A stretch of DNA of 64,000 bases. It comes from Jackrogersella multiformis (Eukaryota; Ascomycota; Sordariomycetes; Xylariales; Hypoxylaceae). Below the pieces are notes generated by a model that ran no database searches, was not told where the DNA came from, and saw nothing but the letters and a program-made list of their open reading frames with translations. Shown here in pieces: positions 10,235 through 23,577 of the stretch. The translations under genes and the position numbers were made by a program. Each line of letters starts with the position of its first letter. Positions within the stretch are counted from its first letter, which is position 1. The stretch covers positions 2,356,001 to 2,420,000 of the forward strand of contig CADCXD010000011.1 of assembly GCA_902806575.1 (NCBI GenBank). Reading direction: 5' to 3'.

Positions 10235-11636
10235 TCACGCTCGTTGTACGGGCATAGATGGTCTTCTTGCTGTCCAAATATACCTACTCCCTGTATCAGT
10301 CCTGTCCAGACGGGTAGCGACAGGGAGACTTACATTGTGCAGTAGGATCTCATCCCACGGGTGCACATTTCCATCCGTACTTTCGCGATCAGGTCTGCAA
10401 CCTGTTCCGGATCATAACCGTTCATTCTGGTTAAAGGGGCTATCGATAGGGCTTGCAGCCCCTGTGTCATCCCGAGATTAAACCATTTACCCATCTCCTT
10501 TTCATTCGCATCTGGGGGCCAAGTATTGAAGGGAACTCGCTTGATAACTTGCTTGACGTCAACGTAGCCAAGACTTTGCAACAGCTCAGCAGTATGGGGG
10601 TTCGCTGTTATAGGCCGGCCGGCCCTCTCCATAGCTATGGTTAGCTCGTGTGCCCATATTCGAAGGTGAGAGTCCTCGGGTAATTCGCCACTCTCGGACT
10701 TAGGCGTGTAATCGATTTCTACATGTTCAAAGTGCCCGGTTCCGGGTTTGAGGTATCTACCAGTCATAGTCAGCAGTTAGCGATCACGTGGGCTCGCGGC
10801 CGAATCGTGACCCAAGGCCCGTACCTGATTGCCCGGCTATACAAAGACGCCCAGTTTTCTACGGAGCCGGCGAGCATTTTCATGTGGATGAGATCGAAAG
10901 AAGATTCCTCCACATTAGTCCAGGGTTCTTCGATATCGCGGCGCTGGAACTCGACGCCCGGAGGAATCCTACGCTTAGGTAATTAGCGGAAAGAGAGGCC
11001 ACAATAGCCGATAAACGCACCTTAGGGGCTGTATCAAAGAGAGATCCCAGCCAAGTATATTAGCTCGTCCTTGATGGCGACTATACAGAGATAGGTTAGG
11101 TTAGCCAATGGTAGGTGCACTAGCTCAGGAGCACAAAAGTGACCTACTCAGCCATATCGATGACCCAGATACCAGTTCCACATCCGAGATCGAGAATTCG
11201 AGGCTGATGAGGCAGCGGACATTGGCATAGGCTCCCATACGAGGTAGAGTTGTCCCGCCGCGCCACCAGAAAGAACTTGTGGAATATATCCATCCTGTCC
11301 ATTTCTTCCTAGAGAAACTGTTTCAGTCTAAGATGCGATAAACAATCGGTCGAACCGGCTCCATACCTCGTCCATTGGGAACATATATTTGCCCCTCCGA
11401 AAAGTGTCATAGGATCGGCCATTTTCCGTGTACCACCATTCCTCCGGTTTTACTATTCTATTGTCGATCCGAGTCGCGAGGGAAGAAGGCGGTATAGGTG
11501 CACTAATAATCGTATAAAGGTCCGCATTAGTATACCCGATAGGTAGCCCGGAGTGGAAGCTTCTTAGAGCTCTCTCGACATACCCATTGTGACCGGATAT
11601 CGGGCCATAAATCGAACCGTTGGCATTGTGAGCCAT
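10235..11636 (-). CDS. LaeA-like SAM-dependent methyltransferase, six exons
   Basis: The exons in transcription order are 11367-11636, 11148-11308, 11021-11080, 10825-10968, 10334-10756 and 10235-10283 (368 residues). All five introns (50-68 nt) have GT..AG ends and preserve phase. The family signature runs through the junctions: WWYTENGRSYDTFRRGKYMFP, then DRMDIFHKFF, the SAM-binding motif I LDLGCGTGIW (about 129-138), GWDLSLIQP, FDLIHMKMLAGSVENW, YLKPGTGHFEHVEIDYTP, GRPI, and the C-terminal SYCTMYIWTARRP. This is the LaeA/Methyltransf_23 group, which includes the global regulator LaeA and many paralogues in secondary metabolism. It is more likely a paralogue than LaeA itself, because no partner genes lie nearby. 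An in-frame TTG upstream was rejected in favour of ATG 11636; further 5' exons are possible. It stands alone between two deserts. Confidence 0.87.
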
Positions 11637-12577
11637 GACGGGAAACAGTGTAGGCCCCAACCAGGGCAGGCGAAGGCGCGCGACAGGTCGCAATCAGGGG
11701 GGAATCCGTTCGTAGGGGCGCGAAGCGTTTAGGTAATAATTGTTGCGACTATGGCGACTATGGCGACTATGGCTGCAGGTGTCGAGTCGGCGATGCGCTA
11801 GGATTTATAAGTAGCTTTCGAGACCGCCGAACCAATAGACTTCTCCTAATTCCCGTCTAGATTTTAGAACCTCGGGATCGCAAAAAGTTTAAGGGGTAAT
11901 AAAATAAAAAGGAACGAAGTGGGAGAAGTAGAAGAAGAGAGAAGTACAAAAGATAAAAGAAAATAATAAAGGGATTAATACTCAAGGAGAAGAGAATAAA
12001 GGTTCAGGACTTTAAAAAAGTCAACGAGGGACACAACCTAAGACCCTAGAAACAAAGGTACGCGTGTTGAAGAAATCGCGGACTGGAAGTTGATATGTGA
12101 CGACGGCGGGTAGGTAGTGGGGGCTGAGAGTTTCAATCGAACGAGGTACAACATAAAATTATTTTAGTGCCAACCCTAGCTTAAAAGGTTAGCTTAGGTA
12201 CCATCTAGTATAGCCTAAGTACCGAAATACCGAAATCTTTAATTTCAAATTGCTATCATGGATGTATGTTCTTAAGAGGGAACATGCAAAGATGGATGCA
12301 AGCACCGAGGTCCAAGGAACACGCAAAGTTGGATAATGAAGAGGAAAAGGAGATGGTAGACACAGGAAGACTTTTTAAAGTTGAAATAGAAATTTCTAAT
12401 GAACAGGGTATATAGAGCTAAGAAGTCCTGGAAGGAAAAAAAAAAACGACGTTGGGACATCGTTTTCTGAAGTTATAGGTAATATGCATTTAAATATGCA
12501 TGTAGGGTGTGCATGGACAAGCTACAAGAAGCTGTGATCCCATCAACGCTGACTGGTTCAGCTTCGGTATTACCTCC

Positions 12578-12603
12578 TAGGTACCTACATATGTAGGTAC
12601 CTA
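12578..12603. repeat. 26-nt perfect palindrome of TAGG/CCTA units
   Basis: The segment equals its own reverse complement. Arms of TAGGTACCTACAT and its complement meet at a central ATAT. It lies in a 200-nt cluster (12570-12770) of related TACCTACC units. Confidence 0.92.
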
Positions 12604-15600
12604 AGTAGTACCTACCTAGTATATTCTACACCGGCTTTGATTGTACATTACAACCTTGCCTACCTGCTTCCTACCTGCAGGTGCCTACCTATTAGTTGTT
12701 ACCTGAGATATACCTACCTACGTCAGTACCTATATAGCGATACTTTGAGTTATACTTTGGTGTATACTTTATACTTTAAGGTACAGAAATATTGCCCAGG
12801 TGAGATCCCATGGGATGCGTCTCGGAGAAGTAAGAGGTACCTACATAGGTGGGTCCCTAAGAGCAGCCAAGGCAAGGATTTTGGGTCGAATCCAGCGTTT
12901 AATTGTATAATGTATCCACTATGCAACTATTCTAGGTATCCACATTAGTGCGTGCCTAGCTACCTACATCCTACCTGGTAGGTACAGAATACTATGTGCG
13001 TAGGCAGTAGCTACCTTGGTAGTGTCTATCCCCAGACTTCAAGACTCCATCGTATAAAAGACTTAGTAATACTTCAATTTTGACTCATCATACCACCTAC
13101 AATAGATATTTACTACCAAGGTATCGCTACTAATACCCATGACCTTCAACAACCCTCTCAAATCAAATTAAAAATATGTGACAGTTGTTAGCCAAGAACG
13201 ACAACAAGTAAAGAAAGACAACAAGCAAAGAAAATCTGAGGCGTCAAGCCATTTCAGTCTCGGCCAACAACCAGTCTCGGGAACGGTACCACCAATCTAT
13301 AAAAAAAATAAAAAATAAAAAAAGGTCAACGCACCCGATGTCTCGTTGCTTGACCCGTCCGCTTGGTCATAGTGGGCTCTTGGTAAGGCTTCGGGAGACC
13401 CCATCGCCTAAGAGCCTAGCTCCATCGGTATACACAGTAGCGCCCTCAGTCCCGATGCAGAGGATCGTGTTTCCTTAGCGGTGACACAATGCTTGAGAGC
13501 GAGGTACTAGTACAAGATCTTGTAATAGAGCCTGTGTGAGATGCGGCAGCAACATCAGGAGCTAACCCCTGCCTCTCGAGTCTAGGCTCTGCTCCTAGGC
13601 TCGGCTCGACTTATCACCGTCTTAATGCCCTCGACCATCTATGCTATCATAAGCCTAGAGACGAATATAGTATATACTACGGGAGTGAGGGAGAATCACC
13701 ATTTCGCGTATCATATACTGCTGTCAGCATCTGACCGCCAGTCACCAGTGGCCGGTTCTGGCCTTTGCTTATGTCCTCCATATCTCGAGAGGACGCAGCA
13801 GGTCACACAGCTAGACGGTTTTCTGTTTATCCATGAGCACACATTGCTCAATCATCGGATCGAGATGGCTAAACAATACACCGGCTTAGGTGCATCGTGC
13901 TTGAGACATAAACAAATCGCTACGTTGGGGAGGGGAGGCGTTAGACGCATCCAAGCAGAAGACTCATTAAGAAACTTCCCCTTAATGCGCTGTCGTGAGG
14001 CCATCACAAAGTACGACCCAGAAAGGCGACACCAACAATAAATCCATACCTACCTAGGTACCTAAGCAGACTCCCGAGAATATGCATCGCTTTGCGGTTG
14101 CGAGGTGGTCTCCTGCAACGAGTCATGTCGACGTCAGATCATAAGACTGTATTGATTAAAGCTCCATACGGAACTAAGTCGCTGTACTTTCTCGCTTCCA
14201 ACAACTACCACCACTCCCACCAATGACTGGTCACCCATGATCCCTTTCAGGATAACCAACGACCCTGGTATCCGCTCTCCGCAAGGTCTCCCATGTACTC
14301 CCGGCAGGTAGGAAGGAGGTACGTAATGCGACAATTCCAGTCAAAATTCATTTCCATTTCTTACTCTGGATCAAGCACTTCAGCTATCTGCCCCTGAGGG
14401 TATCACTGATCTCAAGGGAACGCCGACAAATTACGCGCAAGACCATCAGCATCCAAATTAACTCAAACAACTCGAATTCAAGACAAGGTATTCGTACGCC
14501 CATGTATACACCTTGACGATATCCTCACTTGTGTCTGTATAATATTCGGGTATATTCATCAAAGTTGCGAAGGTTTAACTGGGGTAGACATCTTAAAGGC
14601 TTGATAGTGTCACCTACAGCTAGGATGAAAAGACCATAGTCAGAATCGGTCTTGGTTGTCTACGGTTTCCATTCGTCACCGTACATCTCTGTTTAAAAGA
14701 ACATTGGAACATCAGTAATCTTGTCCAAAATGGAAACACGTCTCCCCTCCGCGGGGGGGCTGAACCACGGCGGTGGGACAGTTGCGATGATTACTACCTA
14801 GGGTCGGACCACTACTTACTGGAATACATGTTCACTAGGTAGGTATGGACACCAGGGATGTTCAGCGCTGTACCTGCGAGGTACTCGTTACACCACGAGA
14901 TGCATCACAGATGCAACTAGGCCATCCCAGCCGAGTATTTATTGCATATGACAACACCATACAGCATCCTCGGTACAAACCCCCCTACTCTAGCGACTCA
15001 TTACGAGCCTGCCTACTTCCTTCTTAGGTAGCACCAACTGCGCTTGCCCTCGTTTATCTCGTTCACCATTACAACCGGGCGACTGGCAATCTTTCTCGAG
15101 TAACCGCCAAGTTCGTCTTTAAACGAGGTCTAAAGCCATGTGTCCAAGATGATCATCAGCCAGCTCACTTCCTTTACCTAGCGATCACAAGAGGCGCGAC
15201 CCAAGCATGTCCAACCATCACGAAGCGTGGGTAAATATTGGGTACTATATTTATTTATACTTAAGATGATGAGCTCCACAAGCCATCAACCCAACACTAT
15301 ACAAGTATGACTTGAATATAGACTCGTCGGACCACATGAGCATGAACATGACAGAACTGCCAGGATTCGCAAGGCATATCCCGAAAATCAGTATCCTGTT
15401 ATTGCCTAGTTGGTTCCTAAGGAGTATATATTATCATATCGAGGTATGTAAGTACCCCCAACTAAGTTACTTACACGGACTTGGGCAGTACACAGGGGGG
15501 AGAGTCCTGCCACAAAGACCAATCAGGACAACGATAACGAACCCGACACTACGGAACGCAATTAGCTTAATTCTTGGCGCTCCCCACTAGTTAGAGAGCT

Positions 15601-17679
15601 GTGTTGGCAATTGTCTCAGACCAGAATTCTTTAGTGAAAACATGGAGAAGGCCCAGAAAGCTTCCAACAAGTTCGTGATCCTACAGCCGATACGAAGTAC
15701 TCATGTCCTCCATAGGCACCTAGGTAGTTACATCTTCTTCTACTCCTTAGAAGAAGAAAAAGGGACCATCCTCACGTCAGGAATAGCGCAGCTGGTGGGT
15801 CAATTTCCACTCGATCAATGAGGCATTAGCGGGTGTTCCTTGAGCCACCCCCCTGTCTTCGGCCCGGTATTTGCAGTCGTGGGCCTAGCTGGCCCGACAA
15901 GGGCGTAGCTGGCCGACCCGACAACTCAGCTGAGCCAATCTAAGTTGCCGTAGGTAGTATGGACCACTATTCCGGGAAAGACTATTATGTACATACATAC
16001 AAGGTGCCAACCAAACTGAAACGACCGCTGGAATGGGTACAGCCAGGCATTACAGGCAATGCCGACTAGGTACCTACCTAGGTAAGTACACTAATATTTC
16101 ACTCTTTAGTCTCGGACTACACCGTGAATCTCTCTCGATTCCGACGTACAAATCCCACCGTTGCAATTTTACCAGCTATGTAGACAGGTCTTCTAGTGTT
16201 ATGTTTGACCATCCTATTTTTTCGGTCCTTCAACTACGACTGTACGACGCTCGTCCACTTTGAAGCCATCTCGAAGCCATTTTATTGGATGCCGAGCGAG
16301 CTGGCTGACCTTGCAACGGCAGGCTGCAGGATCAAATGACTGAGCTGGTCTTGGTATTGTAGACCGCAAAGGTGCTGTCGGATAATTCACTGGTACCTGC
16401 ATTCCCATGACCAAGCAAGATAGATCTCGCAGAAAAGCAGACCGGGAGATGCGATAACCCGTCTCGGAATTGGCTTGCACTCACCGGCGCCTGCCAGATG
16501 CTTACCTAGGTATCCATATTCCAATTCGGTATACGAGGGCGTCATTGCTACAGCTCTTGTACAGAGCATCCAGCCCCCGAGAAGACCAAATAGTCAGCAG
16601 CCTGCCAGCTACGCCTTTTGTTTATTTTCGGGCTAGCCTTGCCGCTATGTCTCCCCAAGGTTTACTTTACAGATGCCATTCATTGCATTAGATTGACCGC
16701 CTCTTCGACTGAAATGAGTGACCTACCTCATGTCATACATAGTCCTAGTATCTGAGGATCGCAGTCAGTCCGAGACGGGAATAGCAATATACTAGGTGCA
16801 TCAAAATCATATCAGATGATCGAAACGTATATGGCAGACAAAGGGATCAGCCAGCCGGAATTTTTTTAATATTCCTGGGAGCTACGGTTCTACTGGGGAT
16901 AACGACCAGGTAGAAGAAGTATGTAGGTATGCAAGACGCAAAGATTCTCGCAAATCATAATTGCCGCCGACGACGAGGGTTACATCCAGCTTCCAAGTTA
17001 GGCCCGGGGGCCCGAAATCAAATCCCGAAGTGCCTGTCTAACTGCCTATACAACTGACCTATAGCTTCTCGTCTCACTGCCCACGCATTCGTTTCCAGAC
17101 TGTCGGGTCGACTAAATTTCCCTTTTCCCACATTTTTCTCTTCATCCGCCCTCCCGCACTTACCGCCAGCTTACCACCCTCGTCGGCTTACGTTAGTACA
17201 ACATCATTCATCTTAACAACAGTTGGACCCAGGAGTCGGGTAGACGAATATAGTCAAGGATCAGTCTAGGCTAGAGGAACTCCCCGTATTAAGAACCATG
17301 CATTCGGGAGAATTGGTTTGGAATTGCCTAGCTGCCAATACCTACTGCGGCCATTCCGTGAACAAGTTTCACCAGCAGACCACTAAGCCGGTCTTCCCAA
17401 AAATTACCACACTCAGCCCTTACACAGACTCGCTTACATCGAAATTACGTAAACAAGGGATCTTGAGACATCCTGCGTCGTCAACCCTGCCGCTCATCTC
17501 AACGAAGGTCGCACAAGAGTGCTAGACCAAGCGATCATCTGCCGCGAGCCGCATGTCGCAGGCGCCACATCTTCACCATCAGCCAGACCGATCTATACTG
17601 GCCTATAGAAAAAGTTGCCGAAAGTGAGACTTGCATTCACATTCCCCAATTTCCCGGGCACACAGCAGCACGGCATACA

Positions 17680-17730
17680 TACCTAGGTATCAAACATACT
17701 TATAGGTAGGTACCTAACCTAGGTAGCATT
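17680..17730. repeat. cluster of CCTAGGTA-type units
   Basis: ACCTAGGTA, TAGGTAGGTACCTA and CCTAGGTAG follow one another within 50 nt. They belong to the dispersed intergenic family of this window. Confidence 0.85.
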
Positions 17731-20700
17731 TGTATAGCTAGACCTTCGGACTTTCTCTCCCCACGCCGCCATGTTCGATCCTTCAATAGGCTAGGTCTAG
17801 GTAATTTTACGATTCCTGAGACCTAGGCGAACTCATCTCCTGAGGAGAATCCTGCGGAGCTATTTACTAATCAATTGAATCCCAGGATACCTATACTATA
17901 GTCTAGACGAGCCACGCTTCCTTAAGTCAAGGATGAAAAATGGGCAGGTACTGTACTTGTGAGCAAAGTTGCCGACTTAGCTAGGGATCTGTGGCGCCTC
18001 TGTCAAGCTATAATACGCTAGTAGGAGGTTTGGAGGTTTGGAGGTCGTTGTACTGACTAAAAATGGCATAAAGTGACGACCCAGCGCCACGGCACCCAAT
18101 GATACGGTTATTGTCATAGCATGGCTTGGAAATGCGAGGTGCCTTAGCTCTTCCTTGGTTCCCGGGACATAAAGAAACAACTCACGGCTAGCCATATTCA
18201 ATTACCACATACCAATACACGTGTAACCACCGGGTTGTCCTCCCGAATCTCGTCGGGTCCAACATAGGTTAGTTCATCAACCCACTAGGTCACAACCACG
18301 ATCGGGAAATGTTGCTCCATCTGGATACGTCTCAGTTCATAATTATGTCGATGATATAACATATCATGCCCGTGTTGGTTAGAAATACGACGCGGGTCCC
18401 GCCCGACAGCCCGGGCATAGGCCGGCCGGCCGGCTGGGTCCAACATCTAAAAGATAGAAACCTATACACACACCGAGGCGAACTTCCGCATATGAATTAG
18501 CTCATCGCCAAGGGATGACTAACTTTGCACGTGTCAGTATTGACAAGTCTTATATCAAGAACGTAGGACCCGGCTGACGACCCACGTGTCATACTGAAAT
18601 CGCTAGCTTCGTGAATATCTTCTAGGGTCGGCATACCGCTCTAGGGATCGAGCGAGAACTCATCGGAAGGCTCTACCAGTAGTGGTCCGCCTCAATTCTC
18701 CCTCGTTTTCTGATATTTTCTCTGAGAGCGGTGCTGCTTTCCAACTTCCAACATCTCGGGCCGGGATCCTACGTCTACACTCTCGGACCCGCACCACCAT
18801 CATGTTCGAAGGGATCGGCGTGCTAATTATCAGCCTATGAGGCTGAGAAAATACGGACCTATGGATATTAGTCAATGCCAACGGCGGAAAAAGACCCTGA
18901 ATAGAAATCCCATCCGTGACTAATCTTTTCGGAGTCGATGAATACAGTTAACAGTGTTGTCATCAAGCAGGCCTAAACAGTGAATTATGTCATTACGGTA
19001 GGTAATCACAAGCAAATATATCTTAGGTACTTCTTCCCGTGCTGGAAATTTCAAGTGCGAGCAACTAATGGAACATTTCACTAGCCATCTGAGTTCCACA
19101 GATAACAATATCGACATGCCCGTAGGAGTCGGCCACGAATTTTTTTCGAGGAATACTCAAGTGCAGCACCGAAATAACTGCATCCTTTTCTTGCCCTTCT
19201 CTTCCCATCATCCCTATTCCTTCTCCACTGTGTGTTCTATCGGATAGGATATGGCGTCATCAATAAATGTTTACGGAGAAGGACATTGAAGCTACTAAAC
19301 GCGCTCGCCTGATATCAAATGTGCTCTCACAGCCCTAAAAGTCATGAAAGACTTCTTCAACCTATCATGCGCGTACACAAGAAGACATATTGTCCAAGAA
19401 GTGCCAGGGTCGACAATATAGGTCTCGCTTAGAGCAGCGAGCCAAACTAGCTATGAATAATTCCTCCTTGTCTAGACCAACTAGATCGGTACTGCCTAAA
19501 CCTTTCGAGAAAGCAGTCTGTGACAGGTGTCATCTGAGGCACAAATAGGCACCCATGGCCGTCTATCCTCCACTTCTAGCAGCCTAGCAAAGTAGCAATA
19601 GGCAAGCTAGAAACATTTACTTCGATAATGTCACTAGGGCAGTTAGGTAGTGTAAAGGAGTAAAACACGATCGCTATATCCCGCTTGTCGTAGTTGACCA
19701 TGTTGCGGATCTTCCTCCCCTTTATCTCGCGTGTGGATATGTGTATGTCGGGACTCTCGCCTACACGTCAAGTCACTTGGCCACGTCTTGCAAACGCAAC
19801 CTCCATTGAATTTCTAAAGTTCGTAGAGTACACTTACGGTAGTTTGAATCGAGCTATGAGTTTTGAGTTTTCTTCTTTACGGATACTCGAGCAGTCCTCT
19901 GCAATGTAACTAAACCAGGTATATAGTGCATACCCCTTTTCTTCTTTATGTTTGTTGTGTATCATGTGCAATTAAGCATGCGTTAGTACATCTAGATAGC
20001 AGGCTGGACTCTACGACGCGTTATCCAATACCTTGAAAAAATACCTAGACGGGTTGCATTCCCCATATCATAGAATATTAGATGACATAGAGTTCATAAC
20101 TGAGATATAAAGGCATGGAAGTCTGTTATGAGAAGCTGTCTACTTGAGAAGTTAGAAAATCCTATAGTACTTGTTAACCTACCTACCTACATAGGGTATC
20201 TAACCAGACTAACATCACGACCGGAAGTTTTTGATGGTATGTCTCTAGGAGCCGAACTGAACTTTCGTATAGTAAGCGGTATTGCGGAACGTCGGTTCCT
20301 CGGGCATTCATATCCACTCGGGGAAATACCCGCAGGACACGGCGACCCCATACCATACCTCCCATCCCGAGAGCAGCAGATTGATGGGCTCTCACTCTTG
20401 CACGGAGCAACGACTTCCGACTTCCTATCCCCCTAGCCCCTAACTCTTTAACCCTTCCTAGTTTCCCACTCCTCTAAAGAACAACGACACGATTCCCAAT
20501 TCCACCTCAGCGTGTGGAATGCTCTCCGAACTAGATCCCTTACATCTTCCTGAACGGGGCGTCCATAAACCCCATAAGCCCCATCAACCCCTGAGAAAAC
20601 AAGACATGAACACACAAAGAAAAGATCCTCCTACACTGACCGACTACAAAGTCCAATGGATTTAACTATGTCGTTGCTGCACTATTAACAACCCTATCAC

Positions 20701-20903
20701 TACACAGTTACACCATACAACATAGACAATATGTTAGTCATGGACACGCTTTATATGGTGGCATCACACAGTGATCTTATGTCAAACGGCGCGTTGGCTC
20801 TGCATCTGCACTCCAACCGTCCTACGCCCCATGGTTGGGCGCCGATGTATAAAACTAGACTCATTGAGGTAGATGGGTTTTACGTCCTCCGGATGTTAAC
20901 ATA

Positions 20904-20927
20904 ATCATCATCATCATCATCATCATG
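20904..20927. repeat. (ATC)8 microsatellite
   Basis: Eight exact ATC units lie in the 10 kb desert, noncoding. Confidence 0.9.
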
Positions 20928-21680
20928 ACACAGTGCCCGGCGGCGAAAGTGCAAAGCTTTAATAGCTTGTAGGTCGGGCCTTAGGCAGGAATAATTTCTA
21001 GTTGCCTGGTACTCATTCACTCATAGCCCGAATGACCCTAACAGCTTACTCTCTTTCTCCTAATACCCATCTTAGTTTACACCTCGTAGTCACTTAAAGC
21101 ATTTAAACCCTACACCCAAAAGAACAAGAAAAAAAACTGGAACAAATCACATCACAGCACATCACAATCCAAAAGGCAGCAGTATCATGATAAAGGGAAA
21201 AAAGCATTGCAACAATTATCTGCTTGCTATTGGTACAGCTGTCCATGAACACTATCCGTGTGGGGTAGTGGCAAGTCTGTCCTGTGAGCCCCTTTCATGC
21301 TGTTGTGTTCGTTCCGGCCGCCGGGATGCCGGAGCCGGGGTGTGGAGTTCGTCGCAGATCATCCTGGAGAAGGATGCTAGGCCAGAGCAAGAAAAGGAAC
21401 AAATGCAAATGTCTACCAACGAGCCGTGCTAGTCCGAGTCGCAAATCAGTCCTCGATGACCCCTACAGAGGCTTTCATTAATGCCGAGCAACACTCTTCC
21501 CTCTCTGCTTGCCTGCAAGCCCCGACTAGATGCTACGTCAGGGGCACTAGTAGTAGCGCACAGCAGAGAAGGGAATTTCGTGATAGTCAGTTGGCCTCTG
21601 GGGAATGTACGCCCTAATAACGAAAGGAAAGCATGTCTTGTACAAAGCAACGTGGATGGTGATTTCCGAACGCCTGTCTA

Positions 21681-23577
21681 CTACCATTCATACTCGCCAG
21701 TAGCTTTGTGGAAGACGTAATCCTTGCCGTTAACACTGAGGACGCCATCCTTCAGAACGCACTTCCTGTTTCGTTGTGAGCAAATACGATTAGGGTTCCA
21801 CCTCCAAACGATGGGGACTTACCACTTGTTCTTGACGCGCTGGACCTTGTCGTACATGCAGAGCATGATCTGACCACCGTCCTCATCCTCATCATCCTCT
21901 TCGAGGTTATCGTCCGGGTCGTCGAGGTCAGAATTGATGGCATCCTCGTCAGAGACCTCATCCTTAACACTATCATCTGGACCATCGAACTGTGAGGGAC
22001 CACCAGGTGCTGGTGTGCGATGATGCGAGACGGATTCACCCTTGCCGGTACGTTTAAGTGGCACCATTAAGCCGCCACCTTCCATGGCTTTCGCCTTGGC
22101 CGCAATCTGGGCGTGGAGCAAGTGGTCGATTTCGACTCTTGCCATCTCCACATGATCTCCAGCTGGGCCGCGACGCATAATGACACCGAGGTGACTATCG
22201 CCATCGCCATCGCTCGCGCCATCCATCTGAGATTGTGCAGGTCTCTGACCATTCTGCATCTGTCCGCGCTGCTGCTGCTGGGGATTTTGAGGCATCGTTG
22301 GTCGATACTGCTGCTGCTGGGGATGGCCCTGGTACTGTTGAGGGTAGTTCTGCGGGACGGGTTGGTTACCGGGTCTCTGGGGGTTTTGTGGCTGGCCGCC
22401 ATTGTACGATTGTTCCCTCAGCTTGTTAATAGAAGCTGCAGCACGATCACCGTACATAGACTGAAGCTGTTGGGAGACGCGCTCCTGCACGACTCCAGAG
22501 CCACCTTGTTGAGCGCCTTGGGGGATCATAGGCATATGCTCGAGACCAGGCTCGGTCTTGACACCGGGTTCAGGTTTGATCACGGGATCATTAGAGGGCT
22601 GACCACCGGGCATAGGCATGGTGAGGCCTTGTGCCTGAGATACATGTTGCTGGTTATACGAAGCCCCATTCGTAGGAACCTGGGGGGTAGGCTCTGGAAC
22701 CGGAGTAGGTTGGGGTGCAGCAACGGCAGGGGCGGGAGGATCTGGCTTTGGATCCCAGGGGAAACTAGCCAGCTGCTGCTGGGATAGTTTCTTCTGCCAT
22801 CCCTGAAGTAAGAATGTTGTGTTAGCTATAGAAATCGAAATCCATCTTTGAAACAATGATGATTTTGTTCATGTTATATAGTGTCATTTTATGAAGGTTT
22901 ATGAAAGACGGTTTGAAACATTATCCTTGTAATGTAGTAGATGGGTAAGATCAAAAGTGACGATGGCAGATGACAGATGACAGATGGCAGTTGGTAGGCA
23001 GGAAAGGAAAGTGATGAGTGAAATACTGTAAGACTTGCACAGTAAGAGGCACGTGAGTGGACTAGGAACCTAGGAACCTAGGAAGCCCGACCAATAAGAA
23101 ATGACATGAGTCACAAGGAGGTTTGCAGCGGTCGCAGATGCCGCAGAGGGATAAAAAGCCCAAATAGTGCCTGCCCGCCCCCTCGCGAAACCCGCCAGTT
23201 CTCACCACCCTCGGCCGGTTTCGTTACCAGCATATTCTCGCCTAAGCGTACCGTGAATCCATCGAGAGTTGGGCTTCCAACCTCGCCAAATCTGCAATAA
23301 TTCTTCTAAAAATACCAAATAACCCATGGACTTTTCTTCAAGATCAATAATTTCATGGTAATGTACTAATTATTGATGATTGTCCGACCGAAGGGAGAAA
23401 AAGCGGTAGAAGGGAAGGAGAGAAAAAAAAGAAAAAGATTGTGATATGATGACTCACCTTCTTAAGTTCTTCCAAGACGCCCTCGTCAACGCCACCTTCC
23501 TCGAAATCAACTCGCGAAGTTTCAAGGACGTCGTTGATGATCTGCTGGTAAACATTACCAACCTGCGAGTTCGACAT
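21681..23577 (-). CDS. TOA1: transcription initiation factor IIA large (alpha/beta) subunit
   Basis: The exons in transcription order are 23458-23577, 21823-22802 and 21681-21765 (394 residues). The N-terminal 40-50 residues (SQVGNVYQQIINDVLETSRVDFEEGGVDEGVLEELKK, then WQKKL) are the conserved helical region that pairs with the small subunit in a four-helix bundle. The middle (about 55-290) is Q/P/G-rich and nonconserved. An acidic D/E block precedes the C-terminal beta-barrel strand region (QIMLCMYDKVQRVKNKWK, GVLSVNGKDYVFHKATGEYEW) that contacts TBP and DNA. TFIIA stabilises TBP on promoters for RNA polymerase II in the nucleus. The last intron is 57 nt, but the first is 655 nt, far longer than any other intron here. 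Junction phases are 0 and 2 and fit. Confidence 0.93.

Larger units (their letters stand above)
11637..21680. other. 10 kb gene desert
   Basis: No open frame here exceeds about 138 codons, and none shows a recognisable domain, plausible exon chain or codon bias. The region carries many TAGG/CCTA palindromic repeats, for example 12578-12650, 12950-13020, 14045-14062, 16068-16084 and 17680-17730. It also holds an (ATC)8 microsatellite at 20904-20927. I recognise no transposase, reverse transcriptase or long terminal repeats. It may include decayed genes or elements too eroded to name. Confidence 0.6.

Noticed and set aside
1..11636. possible biosynthetic gene cluster (hydrolase, EthD protein, dehydrogenase, methyltransferase)
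   Set aside because: There is no core synthase. The dehydrogenase is the primary-metabolism lad1, and ATP20 lies among the genes, so co-location is probably incidental. A core enzyme left of the window cannot be excluded.
13625..14041. 138-codon open frame in the 10 kb desert
   Set aside because: It has no recognisable domain, no plausible neighbouring exons and a composition like its surroundings.
19694..19909. 71-codon frame containing FLKFVEYTYG, slightly like a BTB segment
   Set aside because: The likeness is only a few residues, and flanking frames contain stops. At most it is an eroded relic, which I cannot support.
22113..22787. 224-codon plus-strand frame antisense to TOA1
   Set aside because: It reads the complement of the Q/P-rich TOA1 exon. 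TOA1 has family motifs and consistent splicing; this frame has neither.
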